Source: Peptococcaceae bacterium UBA7185
GTDB taxonomy: Bacteria; Bacillota; Peptococcia; Peptococcales; Peptococcaceae
DNA: 21,615 nt
Direction of reading: 5' to 3'
Assembly: GCA_002491065.1 (NCBI GenBank)
Contig: DKVF01000024.1
Span: 61,727-83,341 of the forward strand
The position numbers were made by a program, and so were the translations under genes. Numbering within the stretch: the first letter of the stretch is position 1; each line of letters begins with the position of its first letter. The notes under the pieces were generated by a model that ran no database searches, had not been told where the DNA came from, and was given only the letters and a program-made list of their open reading frames with translations. Shown one piece after another: positions 1-6,770 of this stretch.

Positions 1-1
1 A

Positions 2-133
2 GAAAAGAAAAATTGCAATACTGATAAAAACAAAAAATCAAGGTCTATTTTTGCTGAAACAATTCATCAAGTATGCCAGAAAAATGGGTATTTTGATAAA
101 ACAGTAAAAAAGGGGGAATGGAGATGGGTTTAA
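2..133 (+). CDS. C-terminal tail of an upstream gene (partial, product unknown)
   Basis: The second reading frame is open from the window edge for 43 codons and ends in TAA at 131-133. The tail is basic and aromatic, ending GEWRWV, and contains AETIHQVCQKNGYFDK. It looks like a compact helical C-terminus rather than random translation. Its stop overlaps the first 10 bases of the zinc-ribbon gene at 124, and the Shine-Dalgarno of that gene lies inside this frame. That arrangement is typical of translationally coupled operon neighbours. I cannot name the family from 43 residues. It could be a chance open frame in AT-rich DNA, so confidence is moderate at best. Confidence 0.4.
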   Translation, partial: EKKNCNTDKNKKSRSIFAETIHQVCQKNGYFDKTVKKGEWRWV

Positions 134-873
134 CAAATTGTCCAAAATGCGGAGATACAATTAGTGAAAAAGCAACAGTATGCCCGCATTGTAAGTCAAA
201 GCTCTTTCCCTCAAATTTAATTATGTGTGAAGATTGTGAAACTGAATATGATTCTAATTTGCCCGCTTGTCCAAAATGCGGTTGCCCTAGGTCAATTGTT
301 AACGAAAAAGCACAGAAAAAGAAACATAAAAGCACAATCTTTTTCATAACTTTAGTTGTTTTAGTTATTATGGTTATATTGGGATGTAATATTACTCAAA
401 AAGTTAAGGAAGCAGAATATTATTCAAATATGGAAACAGTATCTTATACGATGATTAACGGTGCTGCCGAAGCAGAAACCGCAGGAAATCTTATTAAGCG
501 TGTATGGTACAATGCAATTTATAAAGAAAGAGATGCTGAGACAGATAAGTATACGATGGAAAATGGTAAATTTGTAGACAACTTTAACAATGCTCTTGCA
601 AATTTATTTGCGGATGAAGATTTTATTACAAGCATATCCGAAATAGAAACAAATCAATTTGAAGTTACTAATTTAATGAAAAGTCTAAAAAACCCTCCGA
701 AAAAATATGAGGAAGCTTACATGATATTAGAAGTTTTTTACGACGATTACCTAAAGCTGACTATATCAGTTACTAGCCCAACGGGAAGTCTTCAAACATT
801 CTCGGAAGATTTTAATACATGTGTTTTAGATACGGTAAATTCCTACGAAAAAGTGAAATTGTATTTAGATTAA
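124..873 (+). CDS. Double zinc-ribbon, single-pass membrane protein
   Basis: A 249-residue protein. Two four-Cys zinc ribbons open it: Cys6/9/20/23 (CPKC...CPHC) and Cys35/38/49/52 (CEDC...CPKC). A lysine-rich stretch (about 62-69) and one hydrophobic membrane segment (about 71-90) follow. The C-terminal 155 residues are polar, acidic and probably extracytoplasmic. I chose the ATG at 124 because AGGGGG at 111-116 sits 7 bases before it; the ATG at 118 would be only 1 base away. Similar architecture (zinc_ribbon plus TM plus unknown exported domain) is common in Firmicutes and usually has no assigned function. The ribbon half probably faces the cytoplasm. The gene is more AT-rich than the core of the window and overlaps the preceding partial ORF, so it may belong to an accessory operon. 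The molecular role is unknown. Confidence 0.85.
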   Translation: MGLTNCPKCGDTISEKATVCPHCKSKLFPSNLIMCEDCETEYDSNLPACPKCGCPRSIVNEKAQKKKHKSTIFFITLVVLVIMVILGCNITQKVKEAEYYSNMETVSYTMINGAAEAETAGNLIKRVWYNAIYKERDAETDKYTMENGKFVDNFNNALANLFADEDFITSISEIETNQFEVTNLMKSLKNPPKKYEEAYMILEVFYDDYLKLTISVTSPTGSLQTFSEDFNTCVLDTVNSYEKVKLYLD

Positions 874-921
874 GGTTCTATGTATTGAGTGAAATGGACA
901 ATGCGTATAACTTGAAAATTG

Positions 922-956
922 TTCAAACATTGCTTTTTATTGGTTTGAATCTTTTT
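922..956 (+). terminator. Probable intrinsic terminator of the zinc-ribbon gene
   Basis: A 7-bp perfect stem TTCAAAC (922-928) / GTTTGAA (943-949) encloses a 14-base loop and is followed by TCTTTTT. It lies 50 bases after the stop. The stem is AU-rich and therefore weak. Confidence 0.45.
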
Positions 957-1177
957 AAAATTTATTTTTAATTGATGTGTGAAAGAAATATTATGCATTT
1001 AAGCATAAATTGCTAAGAGATATTTTTTCTTTCTCATATGCTTAGTTTTCTTTACGATGTTTTCAAAGAATGTTCTTAATACGGGTTCCGCTTTTAGAGG
1101 CCAATTTTTTGCAGAACGATTTTCACCAAACGCTTCTGCTGCACATATGCTGTTATTGGCTCACTATTTTATTTTAC
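957..1177. other. Intergenic stretch, no gene recognised
   Basis: This AT-rich spacer separates the zinc-ribbon gene from the C1q-like gene. The reading frame of the downstream gene stays open back to an ATG at 1057, but that ATG has no Shine-Dalgarno and the added residues resemble no domain. No convincing sigma-A promoter was found. A CATATGCTTA box near 1036 loosely recalls a sporulation-type -10 element, but no matching -35 was seen, so no promoter is claimed. Confidence 0.4.
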
Positions 1178-1191
1178 AGGGGGAAGTTGTC

Positions 1192-1662
1192 ATGAATGAA
1201 AAACAATGCGGTAAGCCGCATAGCTTGCCACCCCGCCAGTCGGAACCGGAGCCAACGGCCTATGCGCTGTATTACCAGACCAATCTGCTGAGCAATCGTG
1301 TGCCTTTTGGGGGAGTGATTTTGTCGGAAATAGCTGCCGAAACAGAGGGACATTTTTGTTCTGATGGCAATGTCTTTCAGATTGTAAAACCAGGTGTATA
1401 TTTGGTGTCCTACATTATTAACATTCCGGCTTCCGTAGCGGTGAATACAATTTTTATGTTACAGCAAAATAAACAAAATGTTGCTGGTACGGTGCGGCCA
1501 GTGGCTAAAACAGCGACTGATACGCCACACACGGTAACAGCGCAGACAATTCTTGCGGTGCAGCGACCGACGACTCTGCAGCTGGTTTCTTCCAGCTTGT
1601 TGACGATTTCCGGTGCGGCAACGGAAACTTTAGCGACGTTGCTGTTTCAACAGCTGGTCTGA
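1192..1662 (+). CDS. C1q/TNF-like (BclA C-terminal-type) jelly-roll protein
   Basis: A 156-residue protein without signal peptide or membrane segment. After a Pro-rich leader (about 1-25) the rest reads as alternating beta-strands. The hallmark is VFQIVKPGVYLVSYIINI, the 'f.v...G.Y.vsy.i' strand of C1q/TNF-like domains seen at the C-terminus of BclA-type exosporium glycoproteins and related clostridial surface proteins. The collagen-like Gly-X-Y stalk that normally precedes this head is absent, so this is a head-only version. Such domains form trimers. I prefer the ATG at 1192 because the strong Shine-Dalgarno CAGGGGGA (1177-1184) precedes it by about 7 bases; the ATG at 1057 has none. A spore- or cell-surface role is inferred from the family only. 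It is monocistronic, ending at a shared terminator. Confidence 0.6.
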   Translation: MNEKQCGKPHSLPPRQSEPEPTAYALYYQTNLLSNRVPFGGVILSEIAAETEGHFCSDGNVFQIVKPGVYLVSYIINIPASVAVNTIFMLQQNKQNVAGTVRPVAKTATDTPHTVTAQTILAVQRPTTLQLVSSSLLTISGAATETLATLLFQQLV

Positions 1663-1667
1663 AAATG

Positions 1668-1730
1668 AAAAAAGCCGTTACGTTCCCATGGTTATTGGAT
1701 GATACCTTGGGAGCGTCGACGGCTTTTTTA
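1668..1730. terminator. Bidirectional terminator between the C1q-like gene and corA
   Basis: AAAAAAGCCGT (1668-1678) pairs with ACGGCTTTTTT (1719-1729), with further pairing of TTCCCA and TGGGA inside. The A-run on one side and T-run on the other let it serve the plus-strand gene ending at 1662 and the minus-strand gene ending at 1769. Confidence 0.85.
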
Positions 1731-1768
1731 TTGTTTGCATTGTCAAATCAGGTGCGATAAATAAATGG

Positions 1769-2716
1769 TCAAAATAATCTTTTCAGCCGCATCACAATGG
1801 CGGCAATTCCGACGGATACGAGAGATAATATGCAGATTACCAATGCGCCAGTTGCAGTGTTTTGCCATGGCAAAGGTACATTCATACCAAAAAAACTGAA
1901 AATCATGGTAGGGATAGTCATGATAATGGTGATGGAGGTCAGTACTTTCATCACGGAGTTTAGGTTGTTGGATATGACAGAGCTATATGCTTCCATGGTT
2001 ACATCTAAAATGCTGCTGTATACGTTTGCCATCTCGATTGCCTGTTTATTTTCGACGATGGCATCTTCTAGCAATTCCTCATCCTCTGGATATTTTTTTA
2101 CACTTTCCAAACGCATCAATCGCTCCAATACGAGTTCGTTAGCGCGCAGAGAATTGCTCAAATATACCAGAGACTTGTCTAAACTAAGCAATTGGAACAA
2201 TTCTTCGTTTCGTGTGGACTTATGTAATTCTTGCTCAATTTTTCCGCTGGAGCGCTCCAACATGCGCAAATATTGCAAATAATAAGTGGCATTGCGATAT
2301 AGAAGCTGAATGATAAAACGTGTTTTTTTGTATGTGTAGAATTTTTTGATTTTGCCGCTACGGAAGTCTTCCAATAAAGGCATCTCCCGCAGACAAATTG
2401 TAATGATATATTTTTGTTTTTTGTCGCCTAAAATGATGGCCATTGGCACAGTGCCATATCCGTCCTGACCATTTTCCACTTCTCGATATGGTACGTCGAT
2501 AATAATTAAGGTGTAGTCGTCATCGGCGTCTACACGAGCTCGTTCATCTTCGTCTAATGCTGAGATCATATCTTGCAATTCAATTTCAAAATGCTGGCTG
2601 ACGTCCTTCACTTCTTCTGCAGTGGGGCTGATCAGGCAAACCCAGTTGCCGTCACAGTAGTTGGTGATCTCTTCCAGACGGCCGGTTTCTTCTGACGTTT
2701 TATAAATGGTTTTCAC
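1769..2716 (-). CDS. corA: CorA-family magnesium/divalent-cation transporter
   Basis: A 315-residue inner-membrane transporter. The N-terminal two thirds (about 1-245) is the acidic cytosolic alpha/beta and long-helix funnel domain. Two C-terminal membrane helices follow. The first ends in the diagnostic pore motif GMN (residues 277-279, context FFGMNVPLPW), and the last helix ends in a basic tail (MRLKRLF). CorA proteins form homopentamers and admit Mg2+, sometimes Co2+ or Ni2+, down the membrane potential. I start it at GTG 2716 rather than the upstream ATG 2743: a perfect AGGAGG (complement of 2726-2731) lies 9 bases before the GTG, and the upstream ATG falls inside a hairpin with no ribosome site. 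It is transcribed alone from a promoter at 2913-2941, with a leader of about 190 bases. Exact ion preference cannot be read from the sequence. Confidence 0.93.
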   Translation of the reverse strand: MKTIYKTSEETGRLEEITNYCDGNWVCLISPTAEEVKDVSQHFEIELQDMISALDEDERARVDADDDYTLIIIDVPYREVENGQDGYGTVPMAIILGDKKQKYIITICLREMPLLEDFRSGKIKKFYTYKKTRFIIQLLYRNATYYLQYLRMLERSSGKIEQELHKSTRNEELFQLLSLDKSLVYLSNSLRANELVLERLMRLESVKKYPEDEELLEDAIVENKQAIEMANVYSSILDVTMEAYSSVISNNLNSVMKVLTSITIIMTIPTMIFSFFGMNVPLPWQNTATGALVICILSLVSVGIAAIVMRLKRLF

Positions 2717-2724
2717 AGTAAATT

Positions 2725-2777
2725 CCCTCCTGTGACTCACCATTGCCCCAATTTAATGGCACAAAAATAGTGAGTCA
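2725..2777 (-). promoter_or_regulatory. corA leader hairpin abutting the ribosome binding site
   Basis: In the corA transcript TGACTCAC (complement of 2770-2777) can pair perfectly with GTGAGTCA (complement of 2733-2740). The loop is about 29 bases and holds a weaker inner pairing. The stem ends one base before the Shine-Dalgarno AGGAGG. The leader does not match the conserved core of the Mg2+-sensing M-box (ykoK) riboswitch. A role in translation initiation is inference only. Confidence 0.4.
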
Positions 2778-2827
2778 GAATGATTCAATTGTTTACAGTT
2801 TTTCGCTCGACTGGGCCCAAGATCCAT
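2753..2827 (-). CDS. Possible 24-codon upstream ORF in the corA leader
   Basis: ATG at 2827 is preceded about 10 bases upstream by AAGGA (inside AAAAAGGATGTG). The frame runs 24 codons (MDLGPSRAKNCK...) to a TAA that lies within the loop of the leader hairpin. A ribosome on this ORF would cover the left hairpin arm. There is no homology I recognise, and it may be chance. Confidence 0.25.
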   Translation of the reverse strand: MDLGPSRAKNCKQLNHSDSLFLCH

Positions 2828-2912
2828 CTAACTCACATCCTTTTTGTACATAGATTCCCATTATTTTTGTCTATTTTCGTTAAATTTTGACAAAGCGTTT
2901 TGTACTCTTTCT

Positions 2913-2941
2913 ATTTTAAAACACAGCGTTACAATAGTCAA
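2913..2941 (-). promoter_or_regulatory. Sigma-A promoter of corA
   Basis: On the minus strand TTGACT (-35, complement of 2936-2941), a 17-base spacer, then TAAAAT (-10, complement of 2913-2918). Expected start near 2906, giving a leader of about 190 bases before the GTG. The stretch 2942-3118 further upstream holds nothing I can assign. Confidence 0.7.
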
Positions 2942-3118
2942 GAAAGCTTTTTTAAACTATGTAGAGGCGCTAAACATTTGTTCTTTGGATAGTAAATACT
3001 CATGAAAAGTTTGTCTGATGTTTTTCAGTCCAGAGTATACAGAAAAAATGATTATAATTGTAGCGGTTAGCTATGAATAGGTGTTTGGCAAGGTTCTCGA
3101 AGAAGTAAAATAATATAA

Positions 3119-3156
3119 CAAAACCGAAGCCACAAAAGCGTAAACTTCGGTTTTTT
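3119..3156. terminator. Terminator downstream of nfnB
   Basis: A 10-bp stem AAAACCGAAG (3120-3129) / CTTCGGTTTT (3145-3154) with a 15-base loop lies 24 bases past the nfnB stop. T-runs flank both sides (TTTTTT on plus, TTTTGTT on minus), so it can act in either direction. Confidence 0.8.
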
Positions 3157-3179
3157 GTACCACACTTTGTTGTTAAGTT

Positions 3180-4577
3180 TTAAGCGTGAAATTTACTTTG
3201 CAGGTACTCATGGATGGATTGCGCTGCTGTTTTACCTGCTCCCATAGCCAAAATGACAGTGGCTGCGCCGGTAACAGCGTCGCCGCCAGCATAAACCCCT
3301 TCTTTGCTGGTAGCCATACCGGCGTTTGTGATTAAGCAGCCGCGATTGTTTGCCTCTAATCCGTCTGTGGTGCTGCGCAGCAAAGGATTGGGGGAGGTTC
3401 CCAGAGACATAATTACAGTATCTACAGGTACTGCAAAATTGGAACCTTCGACAGGAAGCGGTCTGCGACGTCCAGAAGCATCGGGCTCGCCTAACTCCAT
3501 CTTTATGCATTCAATAGAGTTGACATTTCCGTTTTCGTCTCCATGAATCTTTAACGGATTGCTCAATAGCATAAATTCAATGCCTTCTTCTTTTGCATGA
3601 TGGACTTCTTCACGACGTGCCGGAAGTTCTTCTTCTGAGCGGCGATAGATAATATATACGTGTTCTGCGCCAAGACGCATAGCGCTTCGGGCGGCATCCA
3701 TAGCCACGTTGCCGCCGCCGACAACGGCGACGGATTTCCCTTTACGGATAGGGGTGTCATAGTCATCTCGGTAAGCTTTCATTAGGTTGATTCGGGTTAG
3801 GAATTCATTGGCGGAATAAACACCAGACAAGCCCTCTCCTTCAATCCCCATGAACATTGGCAGCCCAGCGCCAGAACCAATAAACACAGCCTGGAAATTG
3901 TATTCTTGAAATAATTCGTCGATGGAAAGAACCTTGCCAATTACCATGTTTGTCATAATCTTTACGCCCATTTTTTCTAAATTTTCTACTTCCTTTTGCA
4001 CGATAACTTTAGGCAGGCGAAATTCGGGAATTCCATAAACTAATACACCGCCGGCTTTGTGAAATGCCTCAAATACAGTAACTTCGTAGCCAAGTTTAGC
4101 TAAATCTCCGGCGCAAGTGAGACCAGCAGGACCAGCCCCGATTATGGCGACTTTAATACCGTTGGAAACAGGTTTTTCGATTTGATGGTTGCCATGCTTC
4201 ATATCCCAGTCGGCTACAAAGCGTTCAAGCCGACCAATTGCAACCGGTTCCCCTTTTATGCCGCGGGTACATTTGCTTTCGCATTGTGTTTCTTGGGTAC
4301 ATACACGACCGCAGACAGCGGGCAGAGAACTGGTTTCTTTAATTACAGCACAGGCTTCCGCAAATTTTCCGTCGGCAATCAACTGAATAAAACGAGGGAT
4401 TTGTACATTTACCGGACATCCGGCTACACAGGGCATTGTTTTACAATTCAAGCATCGTTTTGCTTCGTCGATTGCCATTTCTTCTGTATACCCTAATGTA
4501 ACTTCCTCAAAATTTCTTGCTCTCACATTAGGATCCTGTTCTGGCATTGGATTTTTTATGGGGGACATATTAGCCAT
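3180..4577 (-). CDS. nfnB: NADH-dependent reduced ferredoxin:NADP+ oxidoreductase, large subunit (NfnB; GltD-like)
   Basis: A 465-residue cytosolic flavoprotein of the glutamate-synthase small-subunit (GltD) family. The N-terminal cluster domain has two Cys groups, 42/45/50/54 (CLNCKTMPCVAGCP) and 89/93/99/103 (CGRVCTQETQCESKC), suited to two [4Fe-4S] clusters. An FAD Rossmann motif VAIIGAGPAGL lies near 144, an NADP(H) Rossmann motif VAVVGGGNVAMDAAR in the middle, and the closing FAD motif YAGGDAV near the C-terminus. Paired with the adjacent NfnA-like gene it most likely forms NfnAB. That enzyme couples exergonic reduction of NADP+ by NADH-derived or ferredoxin electrons through flavin-based bifurcation. 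GltA-type or SudA annotations are alternatives often given to this family. ATG 4577 is chosen: GAGAGG lies about 8 bases upstream, whereas the GTG at 4586 would abut it. It overlaps nfnA by 8 bases. Confidence 0.88.
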   Translation of the reverse strand: MANMSPIKNPMPEQDPNVRARNFEEVTLGYTEEMAIDEAKRCLNCKTMPCVAGCPVNVQIPRFIQLIADGKFAEACAVIKETSSLPAVCGRVCTQETQCESKCTRGIKGEPVAIGRLERFVADWDMKHGNHQIEKPVSNGIKVAIIGAGPAGLTCAGDLAKLGYEVTVFEAFHKAGGVLVYGIPEFRLPKVIVQKEVENLEKMGVKIMTNMVIGKVLSIDELFQEYNFQAVFIGSGAGLPMFMGIEGEGLSGVYSANEFLTRINLMKAYRDDYDTPIRKGKSVAVVGGGNVAMDAARSAMRLGAEHVYIIYRRSEEELPARREEVHHAKEEGIEFMLLSNPLKIHGDENGNVNSIECIKMELGEPDASGRRRPLPVEGSNFAVPVDTVIMSLGTSPNPLLRSTTDGLEANNRGCLITNAGMATSKEGVYAGGDAVTGAATVILAMGAGKTAAQSIHEYLQSKFHA

Positions 4578-5409
4578 TGTTTGCACCTCTCAGTCTGCAA
4601 TGTTCACGGTCATGCGTCTCCTGTGTTTTATTGACGGCATTTCTCCGCATGAGTTCATCAAAATCTACTAGATGCCCATCGAAATCCGGGCCATCCACAC
4701 AGGCAAATTTGGTTTCTCCGCCTACAGTTACCCGACAACCGCCACACATCCCCGTACCATCAATCATAATGGGGTTCAAACTGACAATTGTTTTGATATT
4801 TGCCGGTTTTGTAGTTAAGGACACAAATTTCATCATAGGAATGGGACCAATGGCAATTACAGTGTCATATTGAACACCTTCATCCAGTAATTGCTGCAAC
4901 TTTTGCGTTACTAAGCCTTTTTCACCATAGGAGCCATCATCGGTCATTACATAATAATGCTGGGAGACAGCTTTCATTTCTTCTTCAAGAATAACAATGT
5001 CTTTCGAGCGGAAGCCAGCAATGACATCTACTTGTACGCCTGCTGTATACAATGCTTTAGCTTGTGGATAGGCGATGGCACAGCCGACGCCGCCGCCAAT
5101 TACACAAACTCGCTGGGGGTTGTCCAATTCGGTTGGGAGTCCCAGCGGACCTACTACGTCCTGGAGAAATTCGCCTTCTTCCATTTCACCAAGCATAATG
5201 GTAGAACGTCCAACAGTTTGTACAATCAGGGTGATAGTTCCTTTTTCCCGATCATAGTCTGCAACTGTGACAGGCACTCTTTCGCCCTGTTCATCAATAC
5301 GAAAAATAACAAATTGGCCTGGGAGTACTTTCCTGGCAATAAATGGCGCGTCTACTTTTACCAGTACAACGTTGTCGTTAAGTTTCCTTTTTTCTACAAT
5401 TTTGTACAT
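4570..5409 (-). CDS. nfnA: NADH-dependent reduced ferredoxin:NADP+ oxidoreductase, small subunit (NfnA)
   Basis: A 279-residue protein of the dihydroorotate-dehydrogenase electron-transfer subunit / sulfide dehydrogenase SudB family. Domains in order: an FAD-binding beta-barrel (about 1-95, with VLPGQFVIFRI); an NAD(H)-binding Rossmann domain (VCVIGGGVGCAIAYP, about 101-115); and a C-terminal [2Fe-2S] site with Cys222, Cys225 and Cys237 (GTGMCGGCRVTVGG...FACVDG) plus Asp218. A three-Cys plus one-Asp ligand set is, as I recall, the unusual arrangement described for NfnA, which favours NfnA over PyrK. No pyrD is adjacent. The start is supported by GAGGTGA 7 bases upstream. The gene is promoter-proximal and its stop overlaps the nfnB start, suggesting coupled translation of a 1:1 complex. 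A GTTACA-G-TGTAAC palindrome lies about 85 bases upstream of the start. Confidence 0.88.
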   Translation of the reverse strand: MYKIVEKRKLNDNVVLVKVDAPFIARKVLPGQFVIFRIDEQGERVPVTVADYDREKGTITLIVQTVGRSTIMLGEMEEGEFLQDVVGPLGLPTELDNPQRVCVIGGGVGCAIAYPQAKALYTAGVQVDVIAGFRSKDIVILEEEMKAVSQHYYVMTDDGSYGEKGLVTQKLQQLLDEGVQYDTVIAIGPIPMMKFVSLTTKPANIKTIVSLNPIMIDGTGMCGGCRVTVGGETKFACVDGPDFDGHLVDFDELMRRNAVNKTQETHDREHCRLRGANNG

Positions 5410-5493
5410 TTTCGTTCACCTCTTCATTTTTTTGAAAACAATTGTTTGTTACGACAGTCGTGCATTGAGATGACTGCTTTAGACATCTTAAAG

Positions 5494-5506
5494 GTTACAG
5501 TGTAAC
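5494..5506. promoter_or_regulatory. Palindrome upstream of nfnA, candidate operator
   Basis: GTTACA-G-TGTAAC is a perfect 6+1+6 inverted repeat, 85 bases before the nfnA ATG. A TATAAT on the minus strand (complement of 5558-5563) has no good -35, so the promoter is unplaced. The palindrome would lie in the leader or promoter-proximal region. The binding protein is unknown; the sequence is not the Rex consensus (TTGTGA-N6-TCACAA). Confidence 0.35.
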
Positions 5507-5651
5507 GGAGAAAATTGATATTTTGGCTGTGTGCATGCTCCTTTCCTGTTTGAAAAAATTATAAGAAGAATTAGTTTGATATATTTATTATTTACTTTTT
5601 TCTCTGTTTAATCAATAGTGAAAATGATTTTAATTGATAGCAATTTATAGA

Positions 5652-5693
5652 GATAAGGTATTATAAACTTTGTGAAGGATAAGGTAATATGAA
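5652..5693 (+). repeat. Two direct repeats GATAAGGTA-TAT-AA, 26 bases apart
   Basis: GATAAGGTATTATAA (5652-5666) and GATAAGGTAATATGAA (5678-5693) share a 9-base identical core with a similar flank. They lie in the divergent gap (5410-5919) between nfnA and the prenyltransferase homologue. The rest of the gap holds no gene I can support. A 13-codon frame on the minus strand from ATG 5534 and a weak TATACG box near 5809 were seen but are not convincing. Confidence 0.35.
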
Positions 5694-5919
5694 GTAAAAT
5701 TTGGACCTTATGGAAAGAAAAAAACGTTGATAATTGTTTGTGAAGTTGCTGTTGATGGGAAGTTTAAGGGTTGTGCGGGTTATTACAAGTAAAAATATGG
5801 TAAGTATACGTGAGAGATTGCTTGAATGTAATTTCCTTGGAGCGTGGTTGCAGCAGGTATATTTTTCATATTTTTTCACAGACTAATGATGGAAAGGGTG
5901 TGATCGTATCAGAATACCA

Positions 5920-6549
5920 ATGCATATTGGGATTATTCCCGACGGAAATAGACGATGGGCGAAACAGGCCGGAATGGCGAAGCAGGACGGCTACGTCTAT
6001 GGATTGTCGCCAGGACTGGATGTGCTGCATCTGGCTAGGGCGGCCGGGATACAGGAAATTACGTATTATGGTTATACTACTGATAATTGCGGACGGCCGC
6101 CAGAACAGGTAAAAGCCTTTTCCGATGCTTGTGCCAGGGCGGTGGAGATGATTGCGGAAGAATCCGTGTCGTTGTTGGTGGTCGGCAATGTTGATGGACC
6201 GAGTTTTCCTCAATCTATCCGGCAATATACAACGCGAACCGATCTGCATGGCGGAGGCATTCGGGTTAACTTTCTGGTGAACTACGGCTGGGAATGGGAT
6301 ATGGCAGATTTGTTATCGCCGGGTAGGGAGCGTTCCCGCATTTGTGCTGGGCTGCATTCTCATGATATCTCACGGATTGATCTGGTGATTCGCTGGGGCG
6401 GCATGCGCCGACTATCCGGTTTTTTACCGGTACAGACCGTATATGCCGATTTTTTTGTGGTAGATCGGTTGTGGCCTGATTTCCAGCCAGAAGACTTTTA
6501 TGAAGCCTTGCGCTGGTATCAGAAACAAGATATCACGCGGGGCGGTTGA
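5920..6549 (+). CDS. Divergent cis-prenyltransferase (undecaprenyl diphosphate synthase-like) homologue
   Basis: A 209-residue cytosolic protein, shorter than typical UppS (about 240-260). It keeps the family frame: PDGNRRWA at 7-14 (catalytic Asp8), YTTDNCGRP at 52-60 (canonical FSTENW.RP), VNYGWEWD at 120-127 (canonical LNYGGR.D), and IRWGGMRRLSGF...VYADFF...LWPDF at 157-189. Several functional residues differ. The Mg2+-binding Glu of RT.GE.R is Met162, the His of GH..G is Tyr25, and GGR has become GWE. It may be a paralogue with a different substrate or a non-catalytic protein, and is unlikely to be the housekeeping UppS. The start is uncertain: the only Shine-Dalgarno, GGAAAGGG (5891-5898), is 21 bases before ATG 5920. 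No in-frame ATG, GTG or TTG lies between that ATG and the stop at 5887, though a rare ATC at 5908 is ideally spaced. Confidence 0.75.
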   Translation: MHIGIIPDGNRRWAKQAGMAKQDGYVYGLSPGLDVLHLARAAGIQEITYYGYTTDNCGRPPEQVKAFSDACARAVEMIAEESVSLLVVGNVDGPSFPQSIRQYTTRTDLHGGGIRVNFLVNYGWEWDMADLLSPGRERSRICAGLHSHDISRIDLVIRWGGMRRLSGFLPVQTVYADFFVVDRLWPDFQPEDFYEALRWYQKQDITRGG

Positions 6550-6709
6550 TTGGGAAAATGCAAATATATAAAGATGCAAACAGATGTCCACACGGCAGAA
6601 CGATATTATTCCATGATTGGAACAGTTTTTGTTGTTTTTGAAGTAGATCTCATGAAAAGGATATCATGTTCGCTACATAAGATATTTTGGGCGGCGAATG
6701 GACAAAAAT

Positions 6710-6750
6710 AACGCCGAATCGGTTATCACATGGTAACCAGATTCGACGTT
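6710..6750 (-). terminator. Terminator of the methionine operon
   Basis: A long hairpin between AACG-CGAATC-GGTTA and TAACC-GATTCG-CGTT (arms 6710-6725 and 6734-6750, two small bulges). On the minus strand it is followed by ATTTTTG. It lies 20 bases after the last operon gene. There is no T-run on the plus strand, so it probably serves the minus strand only. The plus-strand stretch 6550-6709 holds nothing recognisable. Confidence 0.8.
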
Positions 6751-6770
6751 GATAGTTTAACAATTATGTT

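Noticed and set aside
1057..1191. 45-codon extension of the C1q-like protein
   Set aside because: No ribosome site at ATG 1057 and no recognisable sequence; the strong CAGGGGGA fits ATG 1192.
1797..2282. 161-codon plus-strand frame antisense to corA
   Set aside because: It mirrors the coding strand, has no homology signal and no ribosome site, and corA is certain on the other strand.
2717..2743. ATG start of CorA at 2743
   Set aside because: AGGAGG lies downstream of that ATG and upstream of GTG 2716; the ATG also falls in the leader hairpin.
2717..2906. M-box (Mg2+) riboswitch in the corA leader
   Set aside because: The conserved M-box blocks were looked for and are not present; only a simple hairpin is visible.
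3563..3766. Small minus-strand frame inside nfnB
   Set aside because: Out-of-frame shadow of the NADP(H)-binding domain.
5810..6112. 100-codon plus-strand frame overlapping the prenyltransferase homologue
   Set aside because: It overlaps the recognisable PDGNRRWA frame and has no domain features.
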